From Thysanoteuthis rhombus (Eukaryota; Mollusca; Cephalopoda; Oegopsida; Thysanoteuthidae): a stretch of 64,000 nt of DNA. Every line of letters begins with the position of its first letter. Position 1 is the first letter of the stretch. Of this stretch, positions 1 to 14,854 are shown in pieces. The position numbers and the translations under genes were made by a program. The stretch is taken from positions 47,233,325 to 47,297,324 of the forward strand of contig OY735216.1 in assembly GCA_963457665.1 (NCBI GenBank), read 5' to 3'. The notes below the pieces were generated by a model that saw nothing but the letters and a program-made list of their open reading frames with translations, did not search any database and was not told the origin of the DNA.

Positions 1-547
1 TTTTGGGACCAACCTCACTCTCACTGAGAGCTAGAGCTGTTATAATAAGATTCTGAAATTAGTGATTTCATGAAATCCCTGAACATTTCAGTAATTTCGT
101 GAAATCCCTTATTTCACAATCAGTGTAGTAATGGTCAATAAGCTTGTGATGTTGACCATTACAACTGTAATGAGTTGATCCTCACTATGTGCCTAGTGTC
201 AAGCTAAGCTAAGCTAAGCTTAGTTAATATCAAGTATATTCTACTTCAGTATTATATACAGTATCCGTATAGACTAGTTTGACACAAAGCAATAGTAGTG
301 GGAACCCAGCATTGCAATCGTTACAGTTATAATGGTCAGTGTATACACAGGAAATTGTAAATAAGACCAACTTCTGGTTTGCCAGGCCTGTCAAAGGATC
401 ATTCTGCTTACAACACCTGGTATCCCTCAGTGGTAAATCAACTAGGTTCTGACCAGCTTCTGTTGTGAGAACCAGTGTATACAATGTGATTTGGCCATAA
501 CTCCTTGTCCTGGTTGGAGGATTTCTCAATCCTTGTCATTGAACTGA

Positions 548-672
548 GTGCTTATCGGAAGGGCATTGAGTAACATTTCTTAAATCTTTAGTATGACTCA
601 GCAGTAGATTGAACCACAACCTACGGTATTGGAGGTGAGCATTCAACCACGAGGCCATGGTGATCAGTCATG
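548..672 (-). repeat. Antisense tRNA-derived SINE remnant
   Basis: Read on the minus strand, TGGCCTCGTGGTTGAATGC resembles a Pol III A box and GTGGTTCAATCTA a B box, followed by an AATGCCCTT-like body. This is the order of a tRNA-headed SINE. The rest of 1-730 is intron with a short palindrome (about 128-160) and four AAGCT units near 198-218. Confidence 0.5.
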
Positions 673-730
673 CCTCTTGTATAATGTGGAGATATTTCAT
701 CTAGAAACTCAACTTTTGTTTTTATTCCAG

Positions 731-813
731 CTTCTATGGGTCATGATGAAGCTGTGCAGCGATTCAACTGTAATATATCTTACAGTGGACTGATACATGC
801 TGTGACACAAGAC
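731..813 (+). CDS. DNAJC13: DNAJC13 exon 1 of window
   Basis: The sequence encodes [19 protein letters not shown] followed by LIHAVTQD, which matches the vertebrate stretch FRFNANISYSGVLHAVTQD. The acceptor is ttattccag and the donor gacgtaagt. The exon opens with two bases of a split codon and ends in phase 0. The upstream bases 1-730 are intron. The following intron 814-1690 holds a SINE-like tail (about 960-1110) and a foldback repeat (about 1431-1645). Confidence 0.92.
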
Positions 814-2241
814 GTAAGTAACAGCCCTTTATTGTCAAGTCGTGTTTCTTCCTCAAATTCGTGCGTTGTGCTTGTGAGGTAGATGATAAAACAATTAGTA
901 GTCCTAATAACTCCCTGTAGGTGCAGGTTGGGGGAGCAGTTAACGCCATGAAGAATGGACTCTGCGAGATTATTTCAAACTCTGACTAAAACAGTTTTTA
1001 TTCACTTCTCATTAAAGCCCTGAGAAAAACATGAATCCATCTCTTTCCTCAGGGATGGGTGAAATAGCGCAGGGTGAAGTGAGTGCTATTGTTTTTAGGG
1101 GTTTGATGCCTCTAGATCTATTCCACATATCGCAAATGTGTCTGAATTACTGATGGTGATATAACTACTCCTACTGATCTTTTTTTTTTTTTTTCTTTAA
1201 ACTTAGTTGCTTTATTGCTTTGAAATTATCAAAAGACAATATATGAAGAGTTGTAGCAAATTGACCGTAAAATGAATTTCGAGATATGCATTTTTAAAAA
1301 ATTTACTATGATTATATGCCACGTGTATTTGTGTATTTTTTGTTTGGAACACCCCTAATCAATTGAATAAACACTGTTACTAAATTTTTTCTATTATCCA
1401 CATGTATTAAATGCAATGCACATCAATATTGACTGACCCAACACAATCATTGGAATAGTGTTGAATTTGGAAATTGGTATGGAACCTCTGCTTCCAGACT
1501 CAAGAGACAAGTATTGAACCTCTGCCCCTGGACTTGTTTGATTTCTGAATTTGACACTATCCCAATGCTTTTGTTGGATGAATCTTTGAGATGAAACCTG
1601 GCTTATCTCCCCTTGTAGCCTGATCTGGTAACCCTGTCCTGGAATATAATTTTCAATTATGATTTGTTCTTTCCAATTTCCTAACTTCAGGGTCTTTTTG
1701 CTGAAAACAAAGAAAAGTTGATCAATGCCGCATTATCTGGTCTACTCGAACGAGAAGGAGATCAGAACAATATTTCTCTTGAGGCACTTGAAAGTCAATT
1801 CCATGCCCTGCGACGACTCGTCGCTTCCAAAGCTGGATTCCAAGCATTCACCAATCTACCCAAGTGAGTAGCTTAACACCATCAAAATTTCCTTTTTCTT
1901 TTCTCCTAGCCAAACTGTATTCAAACAGTGTTCCTTGGAGCCCCAGGGTTCCAAGCCTACTTCCCAGTGGTTCTGTGAAACAGTGACATTTTCACAATAT
2001 ACCTAATAATTCTTGATTATATAAATGATTCCTTCATTTTTTATGTGTTTTTATTTCATTTCTTTAACATGCACTGTACTTTTTGTGGAAGAAAAAATTA
2101 ACTACATTTTGTCTTTTTATCAAAAACATCTTCGTTATTTATGTGACACAAGTGCTATAAGCCTTCTTACTTTTCTATTTGGGTTTATATATGTTTCGAT
2201 AATGCCATTAACAAGGTCAAAGTCCAATAGTTACATAGGTA

Positions 2242-2279
<38 letters not shown>

Positions 2280-2747
2280 GTGTGTGAGTGTGTAGAATGG
2301 AATATTGTTTTTGAATGGGTCCCCTAGAAAATTTGGTTGTTGAAAAGGGTTCCCTGAGTAGTTTAAGTTTCAAGACCATTGTCCTTGAGCTTCAGATCTT
2401 CAGTTTCCATGTCTTTTGATGTTGGATGACACAAAAGAATTTCATTTTTTTTATGATCCAGTTCAAATTGGTGTCTCACTCTCTCTCTATCTCTCTTTCT
2501 CTCTCTCTCTATATATATATCATGCTCTTCCATAGGAATAGAGCACTCTGGTGGATGAGGAATATAAGTTAAATAATAATATATATCGCTTAAATTCAAC
2601 TTTACTGACTGTCCAGTTCCGTGGAGCAGAAGGTAGGATACTGGCATCCAGGTCTGAAGCGAAGGTTCCAATCCTACCTTGTACTGGATGGGAAAATTGA
2701 TAGTCTATAGTAATACAATGAAACAGCTGTCTGTGGATGACACAATA

Positions 2748-2780
<33 letters not shown>

Positions 2781-4708
2781 GAAGGAGATGAGAAAATATG
2801 TGTGTATATATCAAAGGAAACCAATTTAGTTGCTCATATATGTGTATATATATATAAGACAAGCTCATATTTTGACCTTCAAAAAAAGTAACCTTTGCCT
2901 TGTAAGAATGTAGATATTAAATTTTCGTTCTATCACCAGCCATCTTGACAAAGTATAGGGAAAGTAGTATGAATACAGTTTTTTTGTCAGGTGTTGTAAT
3001 GTAAGACTAGATTGAAATTTTCTGACTTCATGTCAATTTCAGCAATTTGTTTTTATTTAGTATTTATCTGTCATGAAAGTAGTTGATCCCCATGAAAGAA
3101 TTTGAGGATATACAGGTTTACCTACTATTTGAGAGTAGAGAATTCCTATAAAAAGGTTTAAAGTGATGCAATTACTATAAACTTATGTGGGAAAAGATTT
3201 TGAGCATTCCCAAACCCAAAAATTGGTGAGGATAGTATGTAAAGCTGATTTATTGGAGGTTGTGTTGGTGGGAAGTACAAGATACTAAAATGTAGAAGAG
3301 AGAGGAAGAGGAAGAAGGTGCATGCAGTCTGTAAAATGGCAAAATAAAAGCTGAACGCTACTTTTGCTTTTTGACAAAAAAGCGAAAAAGTGCTGTAAAA
3401 CAAATTTAAAAAAATAAGGCGACTATTTGAATTTTATTAGATGTTTTTTTTGTTGTTTTTTCAGCAAAGACGCTAAGAAAAACTAGTCACAGTGGAAGAG
3501 TCTATTGTTTCGAATGGTGGATAGGAGATATTTTTATCAGCAAAATTGTTACCTTCAAATCAAATAGTCTATGCTTATGGGCAGAAAACCATGAAGATCA
3601 CATGGTTCATTATATAAATAGATGATAAAAGTTATTCATATATAAATGAGGTCATAGTTCAAGTGGTGAAGTAATCAGTCATATCTAAGTTACAAAAAAC
3701 AATTACTTAATCAAGTTCAATCTATTTTTCTATAGATCAAACACCCTCATCGGAAACTTTTCAGTCGGTTGGTTTCTAATATATTAAATATAAATTTTCT
3801 CGGCTTTATCATATTGGATTGATATGAAACTTGGGGTAAACCTTCAATGTGCCATCATTTTCTTCCTCTTCACCCTCTTCCTATTAGTACTAATGTAACT
3901 AGTAATGCTAAATATCAAATATTCACGATCATATTGTGTTGGTGAGCCATCTTCCTCTTTCTTCTCCTCCTGCTAACATCGTATTGTTGAGCTAATGGTA
4001 CTTGTTTTCTTCAATTAAAGTTTAATTCATTTCGCACTAATGTCCCTGGGAAGAGCATGAATTTCCCGGCTATTGGTAAATAGCAGAGCCATTGGCACCC
4101 TTGTAAGGCAGTCATTCTAAGGTTACTCTGACAGAAAAAACTTACAGCTTAGCAATTGCCATGGCTGGTCCAGAGCCCAGGTAAAGGGAGAGGGTTGAGC
4201 ATTAGGTTAGTAACTGTACCCAGTAAAATCTACTTGCTTCTGAAACCTCAGCAGAGTAATTGCAGCCCTATGCTCCACAAAAAGTTTACAGGAATAAACA
4301 AAAACAAAATGGAAAAGTTCATTGTGTGGAGTTTTGTTTGAACTTTCTCTCTCATCTTGGTTCATTTTTTGATCACAATGTTTCAGTCATTGATGAGGAC
4401 AAAGATTGGAACAAAACTTTACATAATGATATTCTCTTTACCTTTAAAATGTTCTTCATGGACACACAAAAGTCACTTTCCATTTTAAAAACTTATATAA
4501 TTTTTTTAATAAAGAGGAAACAAAATTTTCCTTTCAGATATATTTATTTTGGACCTTTAAATTACTAATCTATATCAGACATATATTTGACAAGACAGAG
4601 CTTTAGAATCAGATACATTACAAGCTGTTAAGAACCCTACCTAGAAAGGGTTTGACTCTTCGAAACTTATGAAAGGCATTTGAAGGATGTTATATACCAC
4701 GATTAGTT

Positions 4709-4767
<59 letters not shown>

Positions 4768-7700
4768 TATATATATATATGAAGAAAAAATTCTTGAATA
4801 ACTTTTGAATAAAAAATTCAAGTTTTCGAGTTGAAAGTGATTTTTGTACCACCCTTTATTATTGTTTTTAATTTTATCCCTGCTAGATTCTTTCTTCTTG
4901 AAAATGACGAAATTAGAATTTTTTTGTTTTTCTCTTGTTTTTTCATTAGAAAGGCTAAAAGGTGTGTATTTTTTGTTCTAAGATTCATTTTTTTGAAAAA
5001 AAAAAAATTTTTTTTCACAGGATGAGGGAACGTGTTGGAGTAAAAGTTGTGAAAGCACTCAAGCGTCAAGATGATTCTGTCACCCATGCTGCTGTTGATA
5101 TGTTGTGTGCGTTGATGCAGGTAAGACATCACTTAACATTACATTTCTCTCTATACAGTGGAAAATAAAATCTTGCAGACTGGTACGTTTCATGAGGATG
5201 CTATTAGTGCAGCAGCTCTTGAGCTTTTTCAAGGCTCGTACCCCTTTGAGATTTCAAAATCCTTCTGGCACCTCTTAATCTTAAGGCAAAAAACTGAATT
5301 CAAGGAGTTCTAAATTGGTATATTTAATATTAAAAATTGTAAATGACCAAACCTTATGATTTATCAGGTGTCAAAAATAAGTCTATCCAGATATTACTGA
5401 TAAAGCCATTTGGAACATGAAAGGGTAAGAACAAAAGTTGTAGACATCAACAATAAAACAAAAGTTTGTTCGCAACCCTCATCTTGCACCCACAAAAATT
5501 GCCTTATGCACCTCTCAGAAGTACCTGCACCCCAGTTTAAGAACCACTATCAGTGAAAGGCAATGTGTGTTAGTAACAGTTCTAGCATAGCATCAGGATA
5601 CTTAAGAAACAATTCTCACCAAAATTAGGGGTGTAAATCAATGTGTAAAATTCACATTCCCCTACTGAAATTTGAACTCACAACTAACCGATTACCAGGA
5701 CGGTGTCTCACTGACTTAGCTGAATTGACAAATCTTAGATATAAACAAAAATTTATCCTACAGATATGCACGTGCTCATTTCGTTCTAATAAATACAATC
5801 ATACTAAAATTATATATTTTTATAATTATTTATACAATGCAAAAGTTGCAGTAATCATCTGCAGTCAGAATAAAAGTCGAAATGGAGTTTGACCCTGCAG
5901 CTGCCAGGCCTGTCTTGATTTCTTTTCTTACTCTCATCCTTATTATGCAATTATGATACACCTTCAAAATTTACTGAAATGGGGCCGAAGATTTCAGATT
6001 TTTTTTACATAACTTCTCAATGTTTCTGATATTTGTATATTTTTTTACCATTAGTCCTAATTCTGTCTATTCTGAAGCTGTATAAGGATAGGAAAATGTA
6101 TTTTTTGAAATGTGTCTGATACTCACTGGATTTTACTGCAAGTTAATTGCTTCAATCCAAAAAAATATAAACAAAAATAAAGCAATGAAAAGGATTTAAT
6201 TTTAATCACATAATTTTGTACTATCGAATAAATCCATTTTTCAATCCATTGCATAATTTATCCATGTATTTTAGTCAAGTGCTCTGCTAGTCTAATTATA
6301 AATCAAATGTCTCTGTCCGTTTGTCATTGCATAATTCAAGGATGGTTTTAGATCTCCAAGTTTTCTGTGGCTAATAATGTGACCCTGGAGAATGTTTTAA
6401 CATCGTATTTTTTGAAAAAAAAAAAAAATTTCTGTGTGTTGTAATAAAGAGCTGATTTCCATCTATCAATCCGTCTTACTATAATTCACCTATCTTTTGT
6501 ACCCCACCCCACCCTCCAATTTTTAATTAATTGTGATTTGAGAATTCATGATGGTGATGATTTTCAAATCAGGAATGATTGGATGAATAAATAGTTCAAA
6601 TCCATGATCTCTCATTGGGGCTATAAAGGCCCCATGTAGGTCTCCTGCAAAAACTTGCTAGTTATGCTAGTATATTATATTATGAACAATTCTCATAGAC
6701 GGTTTATTATACTTAAGCATAGAGTTTGTGAGAAAACAGATCCCTTCTACAAAGGTAATATTCTAATGGATTCCTATTTTTAGCATTTAGTTTCTAGACA
6801 ATGATTAATGAATTACAATTATAAGCAATTTTTGACTTTCAATAATCCATTATTATATTAAATGGATCAAATGTATTCAAATCCTAATATATGATACAGG
6901 ACTGTGTACAATCATTGTGTTATCTGCTAGCTGTGTGATGGACGTTGTTGTTTCTCAGCCACTGGATTCAGTCAGGTTCAATATTTGTCCCGTTAATTCT
7001 CAAGTTACATTCAATGTTCAGTCGGTTTTGTTGTTTATTTTTTATATACTGAAACATAGAGAAAGCCCGCTTACCAGGGTAAGTTGCTCAAAAAGAAAGT
7101 GATTTCTGAAGGACTCTTTCTGATGATTCTGGATCAGTATTTCTCACTGATAACCAACAATCAGAAAGACTGTTTTGTTTGAAAACAATTTTTAAGGAAC
7201 CATAACATGATGGATGTGTCAATTTATCTCCTTCAAGAATTGTCTAATTGTCAATTTCATGTAGATTTCCACAACAGAATCAGTCTGTAATCCAATTATA
7301 TTCAGGTTAGGAAAAGTGATGTCTGAAAACCTCTTTCAAACTTTTCAAATGTATGATGAAAATTTCAACTCTCTTTTGAGGTACCTTTTCTCTTGAGCTT
7401 TGTATGAAATCAAATAGTGTTAGACAGTGTCTTAAGAATATTTGAGGTCCCTTGGTAAAGCAAATTACTGGATTTGGCCCACAGGCTTTGGAGACAACTC
7501 CGGTTTAACAAATGGATTCAATAAGAAGTCAAGAACTGATTTGAACATTAATATAAACATAGGTTTTGAGAAGGTTCTCTGTTCACTATCTGATTATATG
7601 ATTGAATTTAGGGGCTCCCAGGCAATTTACCAATGTACCCATGTGATGAAACAACCTTGTAGTTGAAAATGAATCAAAAACATGCTTTTTCCATTGATTC

Positions 7701-10700
7701 TTCATCAATTATAAGTTTTTCATCTCAGTTTCTATTTTAGTTTCAACTACAGTATTTCTTTGTAAATTTAGATTTAATTCTTTTGAGAAATAAAAATGTT
7801 GGTTTAATATGCCATCTTCACGAGCCAAGAGAAGTAATTTGAGTGCTCTTCCAAAGGTTAATTTTCTTAATCAATTAAAGATACTCCTATTTTGTCACAA
7901 ATTTTGATAATGCTATTGAAAACCTTTCCAACGGACAACCAACGAACTTAAGTATGTAGAAATAGATTATGATGGCTTCCCGTTTCATTACATAAAACTT
8001 GAAAAATTTGACTATCTAGTAGGAAAGCTTTATGAAATTTACTAGAGATGTGACTTCATGAAATTTTGTTTTTTGTTGGCATTTTCCTGTCAGCAAGTGA
8101 TTCATGATGGATGTATCAGTGTGTCCATATATATTTGGTACTTCCTTTTTATTTCAATAAAAAAATCATCATTCCATTTATTGCTTGAGTGTCATCTGTA
8201 CCAAAAACAACCCATTTTGACCAAGCAGATCAAATGTAGAATCTGGGCACAAAAATTTATCCTAGTGAAGGTCACAAATTTTCACCTAACACTGTTTATG
8301 ACATCACGTGTTTCGTGCCACATCAAGGTATCAGCAGACTTTTCTTTCTTTTTTTTTAGTTTTCATTGACATACAATGTTATTACCTAATATTTTCACCA
8401 GAATTTTTCTTTCATTAATTCTCTTATTTCTTTTTAGTTATGCGTCATTTTTGACATCGAGTTTGCGTGAGTGTGAAAATTTGAAAATTACACACAAGAC
8501 TGTTTCATTGTCAGAAATACTGAAGTAGATACACAAACAATTTAAAGGTATTGGAATCGTCAAAAAAGTTTTACTAAATGAATGTTCTGATATAGGAGAT
8601 CCTTAGATAAAATTGAATTTAGATTGAATTAAAACTATCTATTCACTTTGTATCCATTAATAATCTATTAGTATTAACACCTTACCATGACTCATGATAT
8701 CATGTATGGTGTTGGCTGGAAATTTGCGATTTTGACTCAAATCAATTTTGGAGTTCGGATTCCATGTTTGATCCAACCAATTTAGTTAATTCATAATAGT
8801 TCTTCCATTTATTTGAACCAGTGAAAAGTACTCGGCAGGTACTGAGATTTGAAGTGATCTACAAAATACAAAATCTTTATGAAATGTACCGTCATATTCA
8901 TGTCAAATGATAGCGAGTAAATTAGCTTAGTTGGAAATACCTCTGCTTTCCTCAAGTTGTTGCGAAAAATATTCACTCTTTTGTATGCGCTTAATCAGTT
9001 GATTTACAGTATTGTTAGACTTCCCTCAATCTATTACTGTTGTGACTGATTGAATATAAGTCTTTTGCAGCTTTATCTCTGAGCATTTGTGTATCCCAGC
9101 AATAATTTGGGTTTTTTCCCCTGATTTTGCAATAAAGAAAGACACTTCAAAGGATGCAGTTATGGTTGATTTATCATTGCTGCTTGTAGTGGCTTTACTT
9201 GCAAGCGTCTTATTTGCTTGTAATTCTTTCAATTTTATTTAGAAAAAAATAAATCTATTTACTGGAGTGTTGTTTATGATCTTGAGTCTAGGGGGCACTC
9301 AAGCTTTGCTGACTTTATAGCTTCATTTGATAAACATGTTATGCATAGAGGTTTATCAGCATAATCAATGCAAGTAAATAGTGCCCTTATGCTGGCCATG
9401 GTTTCAGTCTCCACATCACTACTTAGTTGGTTTGCGATTTGTGAAATAGACTTAGAGGCAACAAGCTGCCAACATGAAATCAGTCACTGTGCTATCATAT
9501 ACATAGCTGAGGGTAAAAGATGGATTCATGCCTGTGACAAGGGTATTAGTGCAAAGTGGACACAGTCTGTCCCTACCGGCGTTTGAACTCTGCTCACTGA
9601 ATCCATCCACCCTGAGCTCTTACTTATTTAGCCATCCCACACCTTGTTGTCAATACATGTACTTAGAAATCCATATTTCAAGAACTGAGCTGACTACTTG
9701 TAGATCTTGAGAATTGGTGTTTCTTTAATTTTGTTGACATCAAAAAAGGATTGCTATCTTCATCAGATGACCCCTGACCATATTATGACTGACCCCTAGG
9801 GTTGTCAAACCACAGTTTTGAAATCACTGCCTTAACAGGCTGCACTAAATAGCTTTGTATACCATCTTTAATACTTTCTTTTAGGAACATCAATCCCTTT
9901 CATTACTATTTCCCTGATTTCTTCATGGTTATCATCCAGTTTTCTCAACTCAAATTCTGGCCAATGTGGGGCTGGACAACAAAGGTTATGTTTACCGTTT
10001 GAGAGATTTTTTTTGGAGATGGGGGGGGTGCTGTTATATACTGTCAAGTATGGTAGTTTTGTTGTTTGTATGGTCTGGGCATACACAGATATATTTGAAA
10101 TTGATATATATATTTAAATATCTTTTTAATTTTTTTCCAGCCAATGCATGATGACTACGACATTCGACAAGAACAGATGAATAAATATTCTTTAATGTCT
10201 TCCAGAAAGTTTTTGGAAAATCTCTTAGAAATGTTCAATGCACATGTGGTAAGTAAGTTATCTAATGTAGCACGTACATGTGTTAAGTTATGTCATGTAG
10301 CACTACAAAACCAAGTTTTGTAGTAGGGGATTCAATTTGCAATATAAGTTTATGCCAAATTGGTCCCTTGAATTGTTTCCATCATTATTCATACATTTTT
10401 TTTTTTTTTTTTTTTTTTTTGTAAAATTCTTGCTTTTGTGATCACTGCCCATGGAAGGCCAGAGGGTTAATATTGACTAGCCTTTTTCCCAATTTTTAAT
10501 TGATCATCTCCAACACAGCATGCTGCCAAATGACACTGGTCTAGATTTCTATTGAATGACTATGATTTATATATTTTACTTGAATAAAAAAATGTCCCTT
10601 GAAGATTGTCTACTAATATATTTCAATTTAATGATCTGCAATAATACACTTTTTGTTTGTAGGTGCGAGGTACTGGGGCCTTAGTGATCTCATCTATGTT

Positions 10701-13700
10701 GGATTTTTTGACATTTGCACTCTGTGCACCATACAGTGAAACCACTGATGGGGCATACTTTGATACCATGCTTGAAATGGTTGCTGCCAATGGTAGGATT
10801 GTCTTTAAACTTTTTCAGGTGAGTTGACATTTTTTTATTCTATATAGCAAATTACTCATAGAGCAGCTTAGTGAATACTTCAAGTAAAGCAGGCATCCTC
10901 TTTAAAAGAAAAAATATTTTAATGTTATAAAGCTGTTGATACCATATTTGATTGACTGGGGAACTCTTCTAGGGTAGAATTAAAGTTTATCAAAATTATG
11001 ATTGATAAAATAAAATGAAAAAAATTCTTTTAAAGCTGAAAGGGAGGTAATTTTGATCAGTAGTTATTACCTTTCACTAAAGACGTGGGCATGAGTTGCA
11101 TATCGGTAGCCTATTGTTAATGTACCAGCACCATTACTGCTCTTCAAGCTTCCCTTAGATTACATCATTATCCAGTATATACTAAATGCTTTTTTCTTTC
11201 CTTGGAATGTCCTATGTAAAACTGGATTACATGTTTAATTTGTAACCATGTATTTTTCTTCAATTCAGCACCCCTCTATGGCAATAGTTAAAGGTGCAGG
11301 TCTGGTTATGAAAGCTATTATTGAGGTAAGTATATTTTTTCACCTGTTTTTCTTTGCCCCCTCTGCTAGAAAATTGGCAGGAATTTACATCTGGGTTTAC
11401 TTTTTTCTGAGGATTTTACATTAGGAAGTGCAAAAGTCTATTTTGAAACTTGAATAACTTTTTAATAAAGGTGTAAAAAAAATTTTCTTATAGACATATT
11501 TATTTTGGACTTTGAAAATTACTTGGGACTAATTGTGGAATATAACCTCCTACAAATGCCTTCCATTTATCCAAACTAATCTCTGAGGATAGTCTTGTAG
11601 GAATATAGAATGTGTAATCAGAATGTATGTCATTGAATTGTTCGGTTACGGGAGTTCACCATAGCAAGTATGTGGTAAAGTTGCTTTATTCTTTGATATC
11701 AATTCCATGATATGAACAATATTATGAATTTATAAAATCTTCATAATTACAACATTGTTTTGAAATAGTTCTGTCCAGTTCAGAAAGATTTCTTTCTTTT
11801 AAATTTCAACTTGCTTTTGCATTTATATTTCAGAAATGAAAATGAATACCTTAGTGTTTATGTCACTTAGTTCTCTTAATTTTCAGGAAGGTGATGCTGA
11901 AATTGCAGCCAAAATGCAAGATTTGGCACTGGCGGAAGGAGCTTTACCAAAACATCTACATACAGCCATGTTTACACAGAGTACAGACAGTCGCATGCTG
12001 ACTAACAGGTAAATTACTGTATTGATAAATCAAAATTTTAAATCCAAAAATGAATGAGAATTACCAACTGCCGCATCATAGAATATTGTGTTGACTTGTA
12101 ATGTAATGTATCCGATAACCCGGTACAGGGTTGATAGGTCACCACATGATTTCATCATGGATGTGTCTGGAGTAAGATAGACATCCCTCTTCAGGTAGGT
12201 TTTCAGTATCGTCCATCTGGTTGCCAACCCTGGCGAGAAAGCTTAGTGTGCCTGACTTTTTACCTACAACTGGGGGGAGAAGATGGATTCTTGCCTTTCC
12301 CAAGTTTGAAGTGTACACTTAATGTATCAGCCAGAGTTTGAACTTGGCTTGCCAAGCCCATTCTTCATACTTTTAACTGCTTGGCCAACTCACACCCACC
12401 ATGGTCATGGTATATTTTGTTGATGTTTGAAGATCATCTTTACTGCAATTATGAATTTTTAAAAAATAGTAAAAATGTTTTGTCTAAAAAATAAAAAAGA
12501 ATAACAACTATTATAAGGTAGCAAAACAAAATGTATAGACTTATAGTGATTCAATTTACCTTCAGTGTAATTTTTCACTGTTTCTTAAAATTTTATACAT
12601 TTTCTATTACATATTGAATGATGAAACTTGCACAAATTTTCAATCAAATTCTGAGACCTTTTCTCACCAAGTTATATTCAGATAGCTTCTTTGATAATCT
12701 CATACAAAGGGAGCCAGACATTCTCTGGTTAGATACTGTACTTATTCATGTAAAAAGTCTAATTTTTTTTTTTTTTTTAGATCATTTTTTAAAGTTAAAT
12801 TCATGGTGTTGACTATTACATGGATTAACACTTTTGAGAAGCTAAAATTCATACTATAATCCAAAATATATCAATAAGCAGAAGCTCAAGTGATCTCTAA
12901 ATGAATGAAAAACAAAAACAATGAATTACTGGAAAACTATCAATGTCTCTATGCATCAAAACACACCTCCTACTAACAAAACACATAGGGCTGCATAGCA
13001 CTCATGAATTAAACAAATTTTCTCGTTGAATTCTTCCATTTCCGTATTCTTTTCTTTCATCTATTTTGCTTAATGCTTGACCTGGCATTTTTAGTCATTG
13101 GTATTTTTTCTGATATAAAATTGTCAGATATTAGTCGGTCAAACAGTCTCACTGATCACTAGCTGAGAGAAATAATCAACAGCTACATGTCTAATCAAAT
13201 CTCGTATGAAGGCAGGAAGAAATTAAAATTTTGTAATGCCATGAAACAAGCAAAGTTTTAATGGAAAAAAAAAATAGATCAGTAGTATTTTATTCAAAGA
13301 ATTTCAACTATATGAAACCAATATATATAATATATCATTAATGCATTTCAGCCTAGCTGTGTTGCTATCTGTAAACGGTAAGCAGACTTGTGTTATCATG
13401 TTTCTAAGTTAATGAAATATACCATAATTACTGTAAGTACCCATCCAGAGATATGGTAATTATGATGAACTAGCGATAAATAAATATTGGCATGGCTAAT
13501 ATAAGGAATAATGCTGTGATATATTGACCCAGTAATAATATAATCTTGATGAATTTCTGTCTAGCTGCATTGCTACAGGTGACTATTTCTGAATGACTGG
13601 CGAGCAGATGAAGTGAAATATCTAAGAAATACACAGCACTACTTGATTCAGGAGCAATGGTTATATATAGATAAGGCAAGTCAACATTAAATATAGCAAC

Positions 13701-14810
13701 TGGTATTTATGATAGCAATGTGACTTTATGATATCTATTTAGTAGGAAGTGTGTTTTGATGCAGATGTGAGTACATAATAGTGTAGAGAAATTAATTTCC
13801 TCATCATAGCATTCATGTTCAAGATGATACCTTTTTTTTTTCTTTCTTTTTCATTGATACAAACATTGATCTATTGTCCGTGGAGAACTAGGGTTGGTTT
13901 TTACATGAGATACATGAAAAATCCAATTTCTTTTTGGTGAATAAATGGGGGGGGGTCAATTTTTATATGAGATTTACTTTTACATGAGTATATATGGTAT
14001 TTCTTTTATGTTTATCATTCACTGATTAGCATGTTTTTCGGACTCCCCCTCTTTGTATGAAAATCATCTTGTGGACAAAGTTTTTTCTTGACTTACTGGT
14101 ATTGAAGAATGTTGAAACAAATGGTTATTTTGTCACCATACTAGTAAAATACTTGTTTCTTTGTTAATAGTATAAATAATGGTGGAAACGTAAGTTTAAG
14201 GGATAACAAAGCCGTGTTTAATATAATGAAATTAATCTTATTTTCACAGTTCATTATACCATCGTAAAGCATTGTCTTCATTTGAGAATATGATGAAACC
14301 ATAGCAGCAGTAGTAATAACACAAATACACTCAGCCATTCTCTCTTAGCCAATATCTTTGTTTCACCCCTTACCCTGCTTTTCACTTTCTTTCTGTCCTC
14401 CTGATTCAATTCCATTTCATTTTACCTCTTCACATTCCTTTTCTTGATGTGTTTGCAGCATAATGGACATAGATACGTATTGAAAATATTAGAATGAAAC
14501 TGATGGTTCCTTTGACACTATATTGTCTGAATATTTTCCAATTAGATTTTTCTTTTTTTAATGTATAATTTTTCATTTCAGGCAACTGAGTCGGCATTTA
14601 GTGGGCCTGTGGGTTACAGGACACCCAACAGCTATGCACTTGTTACGAAGAATTATGGTAAGTCATTTCTAGAAATGGTATTCTATAGTTATTTCTTGTT
14701 GTAAAAGATTATCAATTCTATGTTGAGCCTTCCTTATTAAAAAAAATATTTCATAGCAAAAGTTTGAACTTTTTTGCTTTGCCAAAAGTAAAAGAATGCA
14801 ATCTGTACTT

Positions 14811-14854
<44 letters not shown>

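Noticed and set aside
2025-2868. Several small ORFs with Tyr-Ile repeats
   Set aside because: They translate (TA)n microsatellites; no coding signal outside the repeats.
4156-4568. ORFs of 61 and 102 codons near 4.2 kb
   Set aside because: They fall in dispersed repeat sequence shared with 32.4 kb and 11.4 kb and look like chance open frames.
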